From: Prostheceraeus crozeri
Taxonomy: Eukaryota > Platyhelminthes > Polycladida > Euryleptidae
Assembly: GCA_907163375.1 (NCBI GenBank)
Contig: CAJQUW010007764.1
Location: 62,001-126,000 of the forward strand
Direction of reading: 5' to 3'
DNA length: 64,000 nucleotides
Below, piece after piece: positions 33,133-43,957 of this stretch; the stretch's first letter is position 1; every line of letters starts with the position of its first letter. The notes under the pieces were generated by a model. It was not told the origin of the DNA, did not search any database, and saw nothing but the letters and a program-made list of their open reading frames with translations. A program made the position numbers and the translations under genes.

Positions 33133-33398
33133 TTTATATTTCAGAACCGGTCATTTCAATTTGAGATATCTGCACCTATAATTCAGACGCTAGAAGTAAT
33201 TCAGAATACGTCATTTATATTTCAGAAATCCCCATTTCACTTTCAGAATTGGTCACTTGCAATCCAGATGTCAAGTTTTAATTTCAGAAACGGTAAAATA
33301 TATTTCAGAATGCATCAATTAAATTTGAGAATGTCGAATTCTTCAGAATTTGTTTCTTTAAATCAGAAGTGGCATTTTCAATAAAATAGAAGCTTCTA

Positions 33399-33635
33399 TC
33401 ACCTTGTGAGATATTCAATATTCTTTAATTTGATTTTGTAAGATAAAAGATGCGTTTTTTCATCCAGAGATTTTAAATTTAACGCATTGACGCTGTTCGT
33501 AATAGGAGCAATGCATTCGCGGTGGAATAAATGCATGCATGGCAGGATTCGTAATAATGTTGCTTTTGACATTGGTCTCAAACAAATTGCACAATTATCG
33601 GACACTTGCATTGTCACCAACAGTAATTTTATCAA
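33399..33635 (-). pseudogene. RING-H2 finger fragment inside the foldback core
   Basis: A 78-codon frame on the minus strand contains VSDNCAICLRPMSKATLLRI-LPCMHLFHRECIAPI: C-x2-C, a 13-residue spacer, C-x-H-x2-H-x2-C. These are the first six zinc ligands of a RING-H2 domain, the E2-binding module of many ubiquitin ligases. The last C-x2-C pair, normally ~10-15 residues later, is absent: the sequence runs TNSVNALNLKS. No clear start codon, signal or membrane segment belongs to it. It is most simply a host exon fragment captured by the element. An exon ending before the last ligands, with the next exon not captured, would also fit. Confidence 0.65.
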
Positions 33636-34359
33636 TCATCTGTGTTGGCCAATTTATACCTTAGCCTCCTGCACACTATTCGGATCTTTGCAAGCATTTT
33701 CTGACAACTGAGAAGTGCTTAAATTAAATTGATGCATTCTGAAATATATTTTACCGTTTCTGAAATTAAAACTTGACATCTGGATTGCAAGTGACCAATT
33801 CTGAAAGTGAAATGGGGATTTCTGAAATATAAATGACGTATTCTGAATTACTTCTAGCGTCTGAATTATAGGTGCAGATATCTCAAATTGAAATGACCGG
33901 TTCTGAAATATAAACTGCAAATCTGAAATATAAATGACACTTTCTTAAATATATATCGTCTTTTCTGGAATTCTGAAGTATAAATGACTAAAAGTGAATT
34001 ATAAATGATCATTTCTGAAATATAAACTGCAAATCTGAAATATAAATGACACTTTCTTAAATATATATCGTCTTTTCTGGAATTCTGAAATATAAATGAC
34101 TAAAAATGAACTATAAATGATCATTTCTGAAATATAAAGTCTATTTCTGAATTAGAAATGACAAAGTCTGAAATATAAGTGTTGCATTCTCAAATACAAA
34201 TGATTTAAACACACGCACAAAAATTCTCTGAAATTAAAATGCTGTTGTCAAAAATATAAATGCTTCAATCTGAAATATAAACTTGAAATGCTGAAATAAA
34301 TCTGCTGGATTCTTGAATATAACTGCAGAGTTCTGTAATTAAAGTGGAAATGGTGTAGA

Positions 34360-35228
34360 GTAAGGGTGCACAGACAACAGATTAGAGAAATGAAATCAAT
34401 GATTCACTATGTCATTAAAAACATCCAAAAGATGAAGATCCCCATTCTGAATATTGCCAATACTAAAATTGCAGAATAGAAGTGATAGAATTACGAGAGA
34501 AGCAAAAGTACAAAATGACCGTTATCCCCAAAATTTATGATGACAATGATGATAATTCTTTATTATGTCTGTTCAGATTATATGGCAGAGGACGGGAGGA
34601 CTGTAGTTCAATACGAATGCAAGACATACTCAATTCTCTCCCTATGCGTTCAATGCCAAGTGATATCACCAGACTTCTTGGGTCCAGATCTTTTGTCAAT
34701 GGCAGAACAATACATGTATGTCATATATGATTGATGTATATATATTGATCATTTGTATGCTTCAGTTCAAATTTTTGTAATATAATTCAGTTGCCCGTGA
34801 GAATCCTGGGACACAGGTGAAACCGTTTTAGGCAGCTAGTTCGTGCTTTTTCTTTGCGACCTCTGTGTAGATTTTATCTATCGCATCACACGACGCATAT
34901 TTAGGCTATTATATAGGCTCGCTTTCAACCTTGCTTTTAGACAGGTATGTACAAGCATGTTTTCAAATAACCTATACTTCCAAGCTATTGTTGAGAATTC
35001 AGAAAGAGATATTGGTTGATTGCAACTCGGATGCTGTTTTCACAGTGAGAACAATTAAATACCAGGGAACAAGTGAATCAGTGATCCTTAGTTGCAGATA
35101 GCAGGCCAAGCTGAAATTCTACTTGCAAATACATGTAGAAGCAAATCTATAGTTTCATGAAGCACCGACCTTTCCAAAAAAATGCTTCCTAAAGTCTGAA
35201 ACGATACTTCGAGTATCTTCATGTACAC
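34360..35228. other. No feature seen
   Basis: AT-rich sequence, no supportable gene. Confidence 0.35.
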
Positions 35229-35654
35229 TGTAAACCGTAGACCGACAATTATCCTACAAAATTACAGACAAAATCAACCGACGATTGTCACCTCCAATAT
35301 CCTGCGATATCCGACGAATTTGTAGGTTCTCCACCGAAATCGAAACAGATGCTTTGTATGCAAATTAACTAAGCAAAAACTGTTGAATATTGATTGATTT
35401 TTTCGATTAGTGATTGCTTGACTTTTGGGCAATCTGTATTATTATGTGGCAGAACCATGATCTATTTTGACAAAATTTAATCAATTGTCTACATTTTTGA
35501 TAACATTTAAGCTGTAATTCATTGCTACTGATTTGAGCGCTTTTTGTCAGATATTGTAGGTGTTCAGTGACAATCATCCTTCAAGAACTAACAATGACCG
35601 ACAAAATAGATTTTGTAGAATAAATGTCTGTCAAAGGTCAGTCGACGGTTTATA
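35229..35654. repeat. MITE-like inverted repeat (~426 bp)
   Basis: TGTAAACCGTAGACCGAC at 35229 is mirrored by GTCAGTCGACGGTTTATA near 35638-35654. Inner pairing includes TCCTACAAAATTACAGAC/GTAGAATAAATGTCTGTC and GATTGTCAC. Interior AT-rich, non-coding. Confidence 0.55.
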
Positions 35655-35934
35655 ATGTATACTTCATGTATGATAGTCGGCAAGTATTATGATAAAAATA
35701 TACAACTTAGCAAACTTGCGAATAACATGCTATCGACATGGCGCTTAATTCCTCATCTAAACAGCTTTTCAGGTTGCAGAAGTATTTAGCAGAATTGAAT
35801 GAAACGGGGTTTTAGTATTGAATGGAAACGATACAAATTTCCGAATTAGACAAAAGCAGAAATAGCAAAGAGCTGATGTTACATTGGTTTTTCCATGTTT
35901 TTTTGACAATGATCGAAGGAATATTTCAGGTATT

Positions 35935-36610
35935 CCCGCACGAAAATTCCTCAGGATTTTTCATTAGATATTTTTACATAAATGTCGCATGAAATTTCAT
36001 GCGGATTTGGAACGTTTTCGCATAAAAATTCTCATTAAATTTCATGAGTTTCTCATAAAAATCTCATTAATAAATTGACAACTTAATGATTATGAATTTA
36101 TTTTTCTGGTATTTAGCCTCGTTGCCACTGAGCATTCCGACACCATTTCCTCAATACCTTTTCAGTAATCACGTTAGTGAACCATTATTGTCATTACAAC
36201 TAAAAAATTGAAATGTGATTGTATACTCGTATATCTCTATTTTTAACATCTAATTGTAAAGTCAAATTATATTTGCATCATTTCGAGAAGGCTGTTGCAG
36301 ATCTCTATGATACATTCTACATTTTTGCTTTTTATCCTTTATAGATTATACTTGGAGATTCTTATCGATTGAACAAGCTTTCTTGTAATTTCTTCCTTTT
36401 ACGGCTAGCATACATAACTTACTACTTATAAACTTATATTCACAAAAACCTCATGATTGCTGATGATTTTCTCATGAACGCATCATGAGACATTATCCTA
36501 ATGAATGTTCTATTGCCACTCATTATATTCTCATCAAAGCATCATTAGCTCTCATAAAAATCTCATGAATCCGCATTAAATTTCATGAGTTCTCATGAGT
36601 TTCGTGAGGG
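35935..36610 (-). mobile_element. MITE family E, copy 1 (676 bp)
   Basis: Ends CCCGCACGAAAA (left) and, in reverse, CCCTCACGAAACTCATGAGA (right). Subterminal CATGAAATTTCATGCGGATT and ATCCGCATTAAATTTCATGA are mirrored, with many ACTCATGA/CTCATAAAAATCTCAT subrepeats. The interior matches the copy at 61350 in reverse. No coding capacity. Confidence 0.7.
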
Positions 36611-36829
36611 TTGATTACAAAAAAACCATATAAATCCGACAGCCTATAATAGTGGCGGTGTATACGGACATGGACATTGAAAGCACGTGCATCATGGACA
36701 TGCGTTGTCATGACAACGGCTCCTAAATGATGGCGGCTTCCAGTGGGAAGGCAGCTTGTAAAAGCATTTGGTAAAAAAGCTGACAATAAATCTTTAACAT
36801 TGATGCCACAGCAGCAATATTTGACAATG

Positions 36830-37030
36830 AGTCTTTTACAGATCAAAATCTTGGATTTTTAATGTCACAGACTTTTGGTTCAGTAACAATGCATATAATC
36901 CTTTCAAATGATCAGCATAAATCGTCATTAAGCATAAACCGTGCTGTCATTTTGAAAGGTAGCATATTTTCATTAACAAACCGTCATTGCCCATTCCCGT
37001 CTCAATAACTTAAACAAGGCGGAAGTCGGA
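36830..37030 (+). repeat. Dispersed repeat I, copy 2
   Basis: Homologous to 8455-8680 with the same order of blocks, ending in ACTTAAACAA(G/A)-GCG. Ends undefined. Confidence 0.5.
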
Positions 37031-37173
37031 ATTCTATGTAAAAACCCATTATAACATGAAAACCAATGCTGCCTGCCGCATTATAATTTCTATTTTTCTG
37101 TCGATGGCTACATTAGTAGCTTTGATAGGTTTAAATAAGTCTATAATATCATAATGTATCGAATCATTCCAAC

Positions 37174-38344
37174 CACAGAATTTGCGCATCCCTTTGCTAG
37201 AAGTGCAAACTGATTCAAAGCGATGGCACATGTATGAACTTGCTAAGTGGGCAAGAAGAAATTTTCAATACCTTGCAGAGATATGAAAAATAGTCGTGCG
37301 CCGCTTGTGGATTGCTGTGAATTCCTTCAAAATGCTCCGATCGTCACGATTCTTTCAAATTCAAAGAATTCAGATCATTGCGCAAAAGTTTTCTCGATAA
37401 TGTTGATCCTTCTGATCATCATTAAAGAAAGTAGCAGGCGTACGAAAAAACGTTCACAGACATCTCTGTAGAACGTGACATCATCTGCGTCCCTTTTCTA
37501 TGTGATCCGGTTGATAACAGTCACTGAAACTTTGCACAATTTGGCGTGTTTATTGTTTAACTGGCTGCTCATTGTTCGATTGCTATGGCATTATGTCAGC
37601 AGATTGTGCCATTTCTTCAACGTTACATGTTCCAATTAGTCCGGCAGCCAGAACGAGTTTCTGCAGGGAACGAGGCCGAAAATGAGATTTTCGCAGAGTG
37701 ATGTACACCCTATGCCTGCTACGAAACTGCACGTCTGCCGAGTTCTAGTGAGTTCCTCTTCTTGTCAGACAGGATCAAAGAAAAACACATGTAAATCCAA
37801 TGGGACGCAGATTGCAGTTTTTGGCTGAAATGAAATTTTGTATGTTTTCTTTGATTAAACGAAAATTGCTAAGCCCTGAATCACAGTTTTGGCATGGAAT
37901 GTCTTCAGGTCATTTCCTATAATGTGCGTGTGCTTTTATCATGCATCTAATCGGCAATGTATTTGGGAATGTGGTTGAAAATGGATAATGTTGCTCAAAA
38001 TGTTTTTGTTTGCCGACATTAAGAGGCTCGCAAATCTAAATGTGTTTAGCTTTATAGATAGGGGTGCATGAACATGAAAGGAAATGACCTGAAGACATTC
38101 CATGTCAAAAATTATGACTATGGCATTTGCACTTTTCGTTTAATCAGAGAAAACATGCAAAATTTCATTTTAGCCAAAAACTGCAATCTGCGTCCATTGG
38201 ATTTACATGTGTTTTTTTTTTATCTTCTCTGACAAGAAGAGGAACTCACTAGAACTCGTTCCCTGCATAAACTCGTTCTGGCTGCCGGACTAAATGTTTC
38301 CTTTCTAGACAAACAGAAGAAGAGAAGACCTGTCTAATTATGTG
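37174..38344 (+). mobile_element. hAT-type MITE family A, interrupted by family D element
   Basis: Left end CACAGAATTTGCGCATC, right end ACCTGTCTAATTATGTG. Flanking 8-mers ATTCCAAC (37166-37173) and GTTCCAAC (38345-38352) match at 7 of 8. Removing the D insertion leaves ~512 bp, close to the uninterrupted inverted copy at 58798 (518 bp). Confidence 0.85.
37637..38292. mobile_element. Family D foldback MITE (656 bp) with 3-bp TSD
   Basis: Ends TAGTCCGGCAGCCAGAACGA and its mirror. The arms pair for ~250-330 bp: GGAACGAG, TTCTAGTGAGTTCCTCTTCT, ACATGTAAATCCAATGG and TGGAATGTCTTCAGGTCATT are all present inverted. AAT is duplicated at 37634-37636 and 38293-38295, and uninterrupted family A copies show the empty site TTCCAATGTTTCC. 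A 3-bp duplication suggests the PIF/Harbinger superfamily. Confidence 0.8.
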
Positions 38345-38927
38345 GTTCCAACAGTAAGTACCAAGCGCCCTTGCTATTACTGCATTTCTTTCTAGTCACT
38401 GAAAACGACACTTTGAGAAAATATTCTTCAAACGAAAGATTTTAAGTGAATTCGCTTGTTTTTGCTTTTCAATTGAATTTTCCTGTAAATTCAATTCTTT
38501 TCTCTATGAAAACAGGCAGTGATTGTCAACAGCAAGCAAGGAAATGCCCCAAACTGGGTGAAGACGGAATGAATTTGAGGAAATTCTATCTAGAAGACAT
38601 CTCACAATCCAAATCCTGTCAAATACTATGGGATTTGGAGAACTGCGGCTGCAAAGATTAACGAGAAACCAAATTTACTCCCAGGAGACAAATCAACTTT
38701 TCAATCTCGGTTGTAAATGCAGAGAACGAGTGAAATTGAATTAAGGATAAGATGAGTTGACCAAACAGGCCTGTTGAATTTTCTTAATCAATCCTCATGC
38801 ATCTGAGTCTCTCTCCCTTTCCAATCCACGGCTTTGGTGTCATTTACCAAATTATCCTTCACAAATTAATCCACGCAGCAATCAGTTGGACATTGAACAC
38901 AACCATCTTCAGCTCAAGGCAAACAAA

Positions 38928-40500
38928 ATCAGTCCTCGTGAGAGGACGTCGCAAAATATTCCCCGGAAATAATCCTCAGCTTTCTTGAAGAAAAGAACAA
39001 GTCGGGAAACTGTCGCTACTTTTGAGAATTTTAGGAGAAGTAGGAGATTTGGAGCCACACGGGGATTTAGACGGCGGCGTCCGATGTTTTTTTTTACATT
39101 TCAATGATGAGTTCATGAATGAATTTGATGGCAAATTGAAGTGTTATTCGGGTATTTCGTTCATCGACAAAATAGTCCGGCAGCCAGCACGAGTTTCTGC
39201 AGGGAAAGAGGCCGAAAATGTTCACACAATGATGAGCGAATCTGCGCGTATGCCGAGTTCTACCCGGTTCCTCTTCCTGTCAGACAGGATGAAAAATCAC
39301 ATGTAAAGGATAGCAGACTGAGGTTTTCGGAAGAAGTGAGATTTTCTGTGTTTTCACTAATTGTGGAATTATAATTTCAGGCATGAAATGTGTTCAGGTC
39401 ATTGCATATCATGTGCATGTTGTTGTTAAATGATCGGTGATGGATGCGAGAATAGGGTCAAATGTGGCTAAAATTGGCCAAAACATTGTTTCCTGATTAG
39501 TCACGGGAGGAAAGTCATTATTCGTGGAAAAGTAGAATCCCTCCCTTTGTTCGACGTAAATTTATTTTTGAAATTGTCAAAAACTCGCCCGACAGGGCTT
39601 TGACAATTTTTAAAAATAAATTAACGTCGAACAAAAGGATCGATTCTACTTTGTCCACTAATAACCAAAACATTGTGTTTATCGACATGAGGAGGCTTGC
39701 AAGTTCTAACTGTATTTGGCTTCATGTATGCAGGTACAGGTACACGACGCCTGAGAGGAAGTGACCTGAAGACATGCAAAAAAGGAGACAGAAGTAGTCC
39801 TCGTGAGAGGCTGTCGCAAAATATTCTCCGTGAATAATCCTCAGTTTTCTTGAAGAAAAGAACAAGACAGAGAAGCAGTCACAATGTTTGGGAAATTTTA
39901 AGGGAAAATGGATGATTTGGAGCCATACGGGGATTTAGACGTGGGGATCATGGCGGCATCCGACGTTTTTTTAATATGTCAATGCATAGTCCATGAATGA
40001 ATTTGATGAAAAATTGAGCTGCTATCCGGGTTTTAAATACATTAACAGAGGAGTCCGGCAGCCAGAGCCAGTTTCTACAGGGAAAGAAGCTGAAAATGAG
40101 ACTTTCACACAAAGATGTACTTATACTACGAATCTGCGCGACTGCCGAGTTCTACCCGGTTCCTCGTCTTGTCAGAGATGATGAAAAATCACATATAAAG
40201 CATAGCAGACTGCGGTTTTCGGAAAAAATGAGATTTTCTGAGTTTATTTTGCTAATTCTGAAGTCTTAAATAAAGTCTTCAAGTCATTCCTTATCATGTT
40301 AATGCTGATAGTAAATGATCGGTGATGTATGTCGTCATAAGTGGGCTTCATAGATACAAGTACAGACATGAAGAAAATTACCTGAAGACAAGCAAAATGG
40401 TAAACAAAATCTGTCCTTATGAGAGGCTGTCGCAAAATATTATCCGGAAATAATCCTCGGCTTTCTTGAAGAAAAGAACAAGTCGGGATCACTGCAGGAA
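38928..40500 (+). repeat. Tandem D-related units (two and a partial third)
   Basis: TCCTNNTGAGAGGNNGTCGC followed by AAAATATTNNCCG-GAATAATCCTC begins units at about 38928, 39790 and 40408. Units 1 and 2 also share GGAGCCANACGGGGATTTAGAC and ATGAATGAATTTGATG, and each contains a D arm (TCCGGCAGCCAGNNC at about 39175 and 40053). Unit 1 is longer because of a palindromic insertion. Non-coding; short frames here are repeats of the same sequence. Confidence 0.7.
39490..39664. mobile_element. Palindromic insertion within D-related unit 1
   Basis: GTGGAAAAGTAGAATC (39524) is mirrored by GATTCTACTTTGTCCAC (39658), with inner arms TTTGTTCGACGTAAATTTAT/ATAAATTAACGTCGAACAAA and AATTGTCAAA/TTTGACAATT. 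CCAAAACATTGT flanks the region at 39478-39489 and 39665-39676, as expected for an insertion. Unit 2 and the D element at 37637 lack it. Confidence 0.65.
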
Positions 40501-40817
40501 CTGTCACTGCTGCATTTGATACCAGTAATAATTTGCCCAAAGCATGAAATACTTGCAATTCTACATCGCTAACAGGAGGTTCCTGTTTTCGAATATTTCA
40601 CAAACTAAATATTCTCGAAAATAAAACTAGACTTCTCATTTTTCATGTATGATGGACGTTAAAATAGAGCAACGAAAAATGATAAAAGAGCTGACGTCAT
40701 TTACATAATAGCCTGCAATACAAGCAGCAAGTGGGTATACAAGTTGGACAAAGTTGCAGAAGTAAACTTTGCAGCTGACAGTCTTTAGCAACCACATTCA
40801 GTTGCACATGTAGATGG
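40501..40817. other. No feature seen
   Basis: Spacer between D-related units and the Penelope-like fragment. A short GGAGGTTCCTG-type repeat is the only oddity. Confidence 0.3.
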
Positions 40818-40886
40818 ATGTTGCCAATGGTAGCCGCATGTGCAGTTCACCTAGTTCAAAGTATACATACATGTAAGACCAACAAA

Positions 40887-41408
40887 AATGTTCCCGATGA
40901 AAGTCAAAAGGTGTCAGTAACGTTAGATTATATTAACGACAGTATGTTACGAAAATTAAATAAATTAAATAATAAGTACAATTTACCCGTTAGAATCGTT
41001 TCTAAACCAGGTAATTACCTCATTTCAACAGTAAATAATAATTGCAAAAATAAATTTATTTGTAATTGTGATATCTGTAAAGTTATCGCACCTAAATATA
41101 ATTGCAATGATAAATACTTAATTTATAATTTTTCTTGTAAGCTTTGTAACAAAAGCTATATAGGCCAAACATGTCGACCTTTTCGATATCGTTTCCAGGA
41201 ACATAAAAGAAGTATTTCACACAGTGACTGCAAAAGTGCACTTAGCGATCACAATCGTATAGACCATCCGACTAAAGTGATGAGTATTAATGACTTTAAC
41301 TGCAAAATAATCAATAAACAACGCAATGCGATATCTACTAGGTTGGCTGAAGCTCGCTATATTGCAAAGAACATGCCACAAATGAACAGACGTCATGAAC
41401 AGATGTGA
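40887..41408 (+). pseudogene. Penelope-like element C-terminus with GIY-YIG endonuclease
   Basis: The frame is open from 40818, but similarity starts at about 40887 (NVPDESQKVSVTLDYIND). It includes KFICNCDICKV, a zinc-type cysteine cluster, then YLIYNFSCKLCNKSYIGQTC, the GIY-YIG core (LIY ... YIG with a CKLC pair between), RFQEHKR with the conserved Arg and Glu-His, and RLAEARYI with the candidate catalytic Glu. This is the C-terminal part of a Penelope-like reverse transcriptase-endonuclease. The reverse transcriptase is missing upstream, so the copy is 5'-truncated. The remaining frame is intact to its stop, which suggests moderate age. Confidence 0.85.
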
Positions 41409-41570
41409 AGAGTTGTCCTACCTTTTACTTCATATATTTAAGCACTCTTGGAGATGTACATAATCAGCCCTTGAGACTGTCCTATCGCGACGAAACCGGT
41501 CGGGTGTATTTTATACAATTTTAAAATAAAATAAAATCCTCGTCATAACCTTGGGAGCGCTAAACCTTTT
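41409..41570 (+). mobile_element. Penelope-like 3' untranslated end
   Basis: Follows the endonuclease stop. It contains GACTGTCCTATCGCGACGAA-ACCGGTCGGGTG, resembling the terminal hairpin + GAAAC...GTC arrangement common at Penelope-like ends, then an AATAAAATAAAATCC tail. The upstream CUGANGA core of a hammerhead ribozyme is not present in consensus form. Confidence 0.5.
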
Positions 41571-43936
41571 TTTGATTTTCTAAGCAATGAAAAACCTCCC
41601 GTATCGACACACAAACCAAAGTTCACCTAGTAATGAAATAATGTTTACTCACCAGTGTGTATTGCTATGCTCACACGTCTTGCCAACAACTTTTTTAATT
41701 AGGCTGCCACATTTTGAATGACGAATACCTTGAAAAGAAAAATAACACGATTCAGAAGCCAGACTAAAGATAATTGTAGCCATTTTGCATTCAACAGAAG
41801 TCTACACCAATTTGGAAATTCAAATATGCTGATAGTTTTTGCATTAATGTCAATTCACAATTTGCTGTAAGCGACAAATTTCGCCCTGGGCTTAAATTCA
41901 GTTTCCCGCTTTGTTTTGTTTTAATCGCTTTGTGTAGAACCACGTTTTATACAAATGATAAATGCCGATTAGAAGCTCCAAATTTTGTAAATGGTGGATC
42001 ACATGAGTATACAAATCAATGATTGCATTGATAAAAATGAATAAAACATTATGCAACTCAGCCATGAAGTTGAGCTGAAGATTAATCAAGTTACATGCTC
42101 AAGTTTCAGTTTTCTATATACGTCAGATAGAACACGGAAATAGACGTTATTCCATTTTTCTTCTCATGGTTTACATGTGTATATTTAAACTTCAATCGTC
42201 ATGATTATAAGTGCATGTATGATGAAATACAGCGGACGCCAAAAGTTTGGTGTCGATCTACAAAGCAGAAGGGTAGAAGATTTATTTTGTGATTATTGAT
42301 TGGATTAGCCAAGTGGAAGGATGAAGTCCGCGATAAAATCAAAGGGACATTCAAGCAAATACATGTAATGGTTTCCAGCTCACATGTCGCTTTGAAGATG
42401 CAATTTATATCCATGTCACGAAATGTCGTGCATGAGAATCATTAAACATAGACTTTCCCTGGAAGAAATAGCAATTTTGACCCCATTCACTCACCTAATC
42501 CAATTAATGATCAAAGGTTAATGTGATTCCACTGATTAGCCTTGGTATTCCAACCTTTTGGCGGCCCGCTGACTACAGCTCAATCGGCTAAAAAATAAGA
42601 CCCTAAAGAGCAAGGGGCAAGCAATCCGGAACATTTACGAAAAAATCGAATTTTAATCGACAGATAGGTATATTCTTTTGCAAATTATGTGCTAAATTCT
42701 CACAAAAAAGTAACTAAAAAAAACTTAAAAAAAAAAACATTGCTTGAAAAATGTACGTCCGGAAGGTGAGTGTAATGGCACAAACAAAGGTCGAAAATAA
42801 CAAATACAGTCCGTCTTCTGAATTGGCACATAATTGAGGTGCAAAAGAGAAAACGGGTGATGACCTTATAAGTAGTGATATGAGCACATTTTGCAAGTGC
42901 CAAAAATACCTCATTTGAAAAAGGAAATGACAGACAAAATCATCTAAGGCTCATTTTATCATGGATGAAGCACATAGTCATTAAATGATTACTAGAACTA
43001 CAAAAATCTTTAGAAAAAATATAAAATTGCTCTTTTTATTGGTAATTTTAGTTGAAAAATTTTGCAAGGCACTTTATATAAATTGACAAATCTATCAATG
43101 AATTGTAATACAAATTGTTCTTCTCATGAAATAGTACGTGGTGAAGAATTGGCTTAGTATGGTGTGAGATGGTAGTAGATGCTAGGACCGCTTAACTGGC
43201 CCATAACTCTTTAACTCATTTTAGCCTGCAAGTCGATATACAGACCCCTTTAGGTTTTCAAAACAGACCCCATAATAATGCGGGCCCTTGCTAAATACAT
43301 GATCCCTATATAGTGACTATCCGGGCATTCTTGCTTAACACCACTGTATTCGGCTGTAAATCTGCTCTACAAATATTGATTTCTTAACGTTTCAATCTGA
43401 GCACTAAATGTATATTACTTGTACACAATGTACAGTGTACAAGATAGAGTTTCAGAGATTTCTTATTCAACAAATGCTACAAAGATGGCAGTTGCGATTT
43501 GATATTCTCTGTGACACTTGTTATAGTAATCAAACGGCTTAAGTGATAAATAGAATTCATTAGATTGCAAGAAACACCTCTGATCGAGTGTTAGTCATCA
43601 ACCATGGTTGGTGACTCCTATCGTATATTTAGTCATCAACCAACCGTCCACGGCAATGACGCAGGTGCATGGTTTCTGATATGAACAGTACACAGCTGTA
43701 AACGAATGGCCTATCGAATGATTCAATCGTCCATTTACCGGAGATTCCTAGTGACGCTGAATGAAAATGTGACTGTTGAATGCTTAAATGCCATGTAAAT
43801 TGTTCAGAGAAATGCTGATCATAAAATGTAATAACTTGCATTTAACCAAAGATTAATATTTACTATTAATTCCAGTTTACTTACTCAAAGAGAAGTACGT
43901 TGAGGTGGTTATAGTGGACCAAGATAGTGCGCATGA
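41571..43936. other. No gene seen
   Basis: 2.4 kb of AT-rich sequence. Short open frames on both strands lack recognisable domains. Confidence 0.4.
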
Positions 43937-43957
43937 GCTCATGTCATAGAGTAGGTA

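Larger units (their letters stand above)
32576..34359. mobile_element. 1.8-kb foldback element with subrepeat arms and RING-coding core
   Basis: TCTACACCATTTCCACTTTA at 32576 is mirrored at 34340-34359. The left arm (to about 33330, ~755 bp) and right arm (from about 33718, ~642 bp) are near-identical inverted copies. They differ mainly in having three versus two copies of a 112-bp unit. Arms consist of variants of TTTATATTTCAGAAN at roughly 20-24-bp spacing. The unique core (~33331-33717) encodes a RING-H2 fragment. Architecture matches Foldback-type elements: long inverted repeats made of short subrepeats. No transposase and no clear target duplication are seen. Confidence 0.85.

Noticed and set aside
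32590-33390. Regularly spaced repeats resembling a CRISPR-like array
   Set aside because: Units are AT-rich variants of uneven spacing, mirrored in a second arm, in clearly eukaryotic DNA. There are no unique spacers and no associated genes.
33127-33920. Two near-identical small proteins on opposite strands (MQFIFQNRSFQFEIS...) that could be read as duplicated genes
   Set aside because: Both are simply translations of the TTTATATTTCAG subrepeats in the inverted foldback arms. They have no domain and exist because the arms mirror each other.
39022-40181. Short related frames in the D-region tandem units as a duplicated gene pair
   Set aside because: The similarity follows the DNA repeat, frames shift between units, and no domain is visible.
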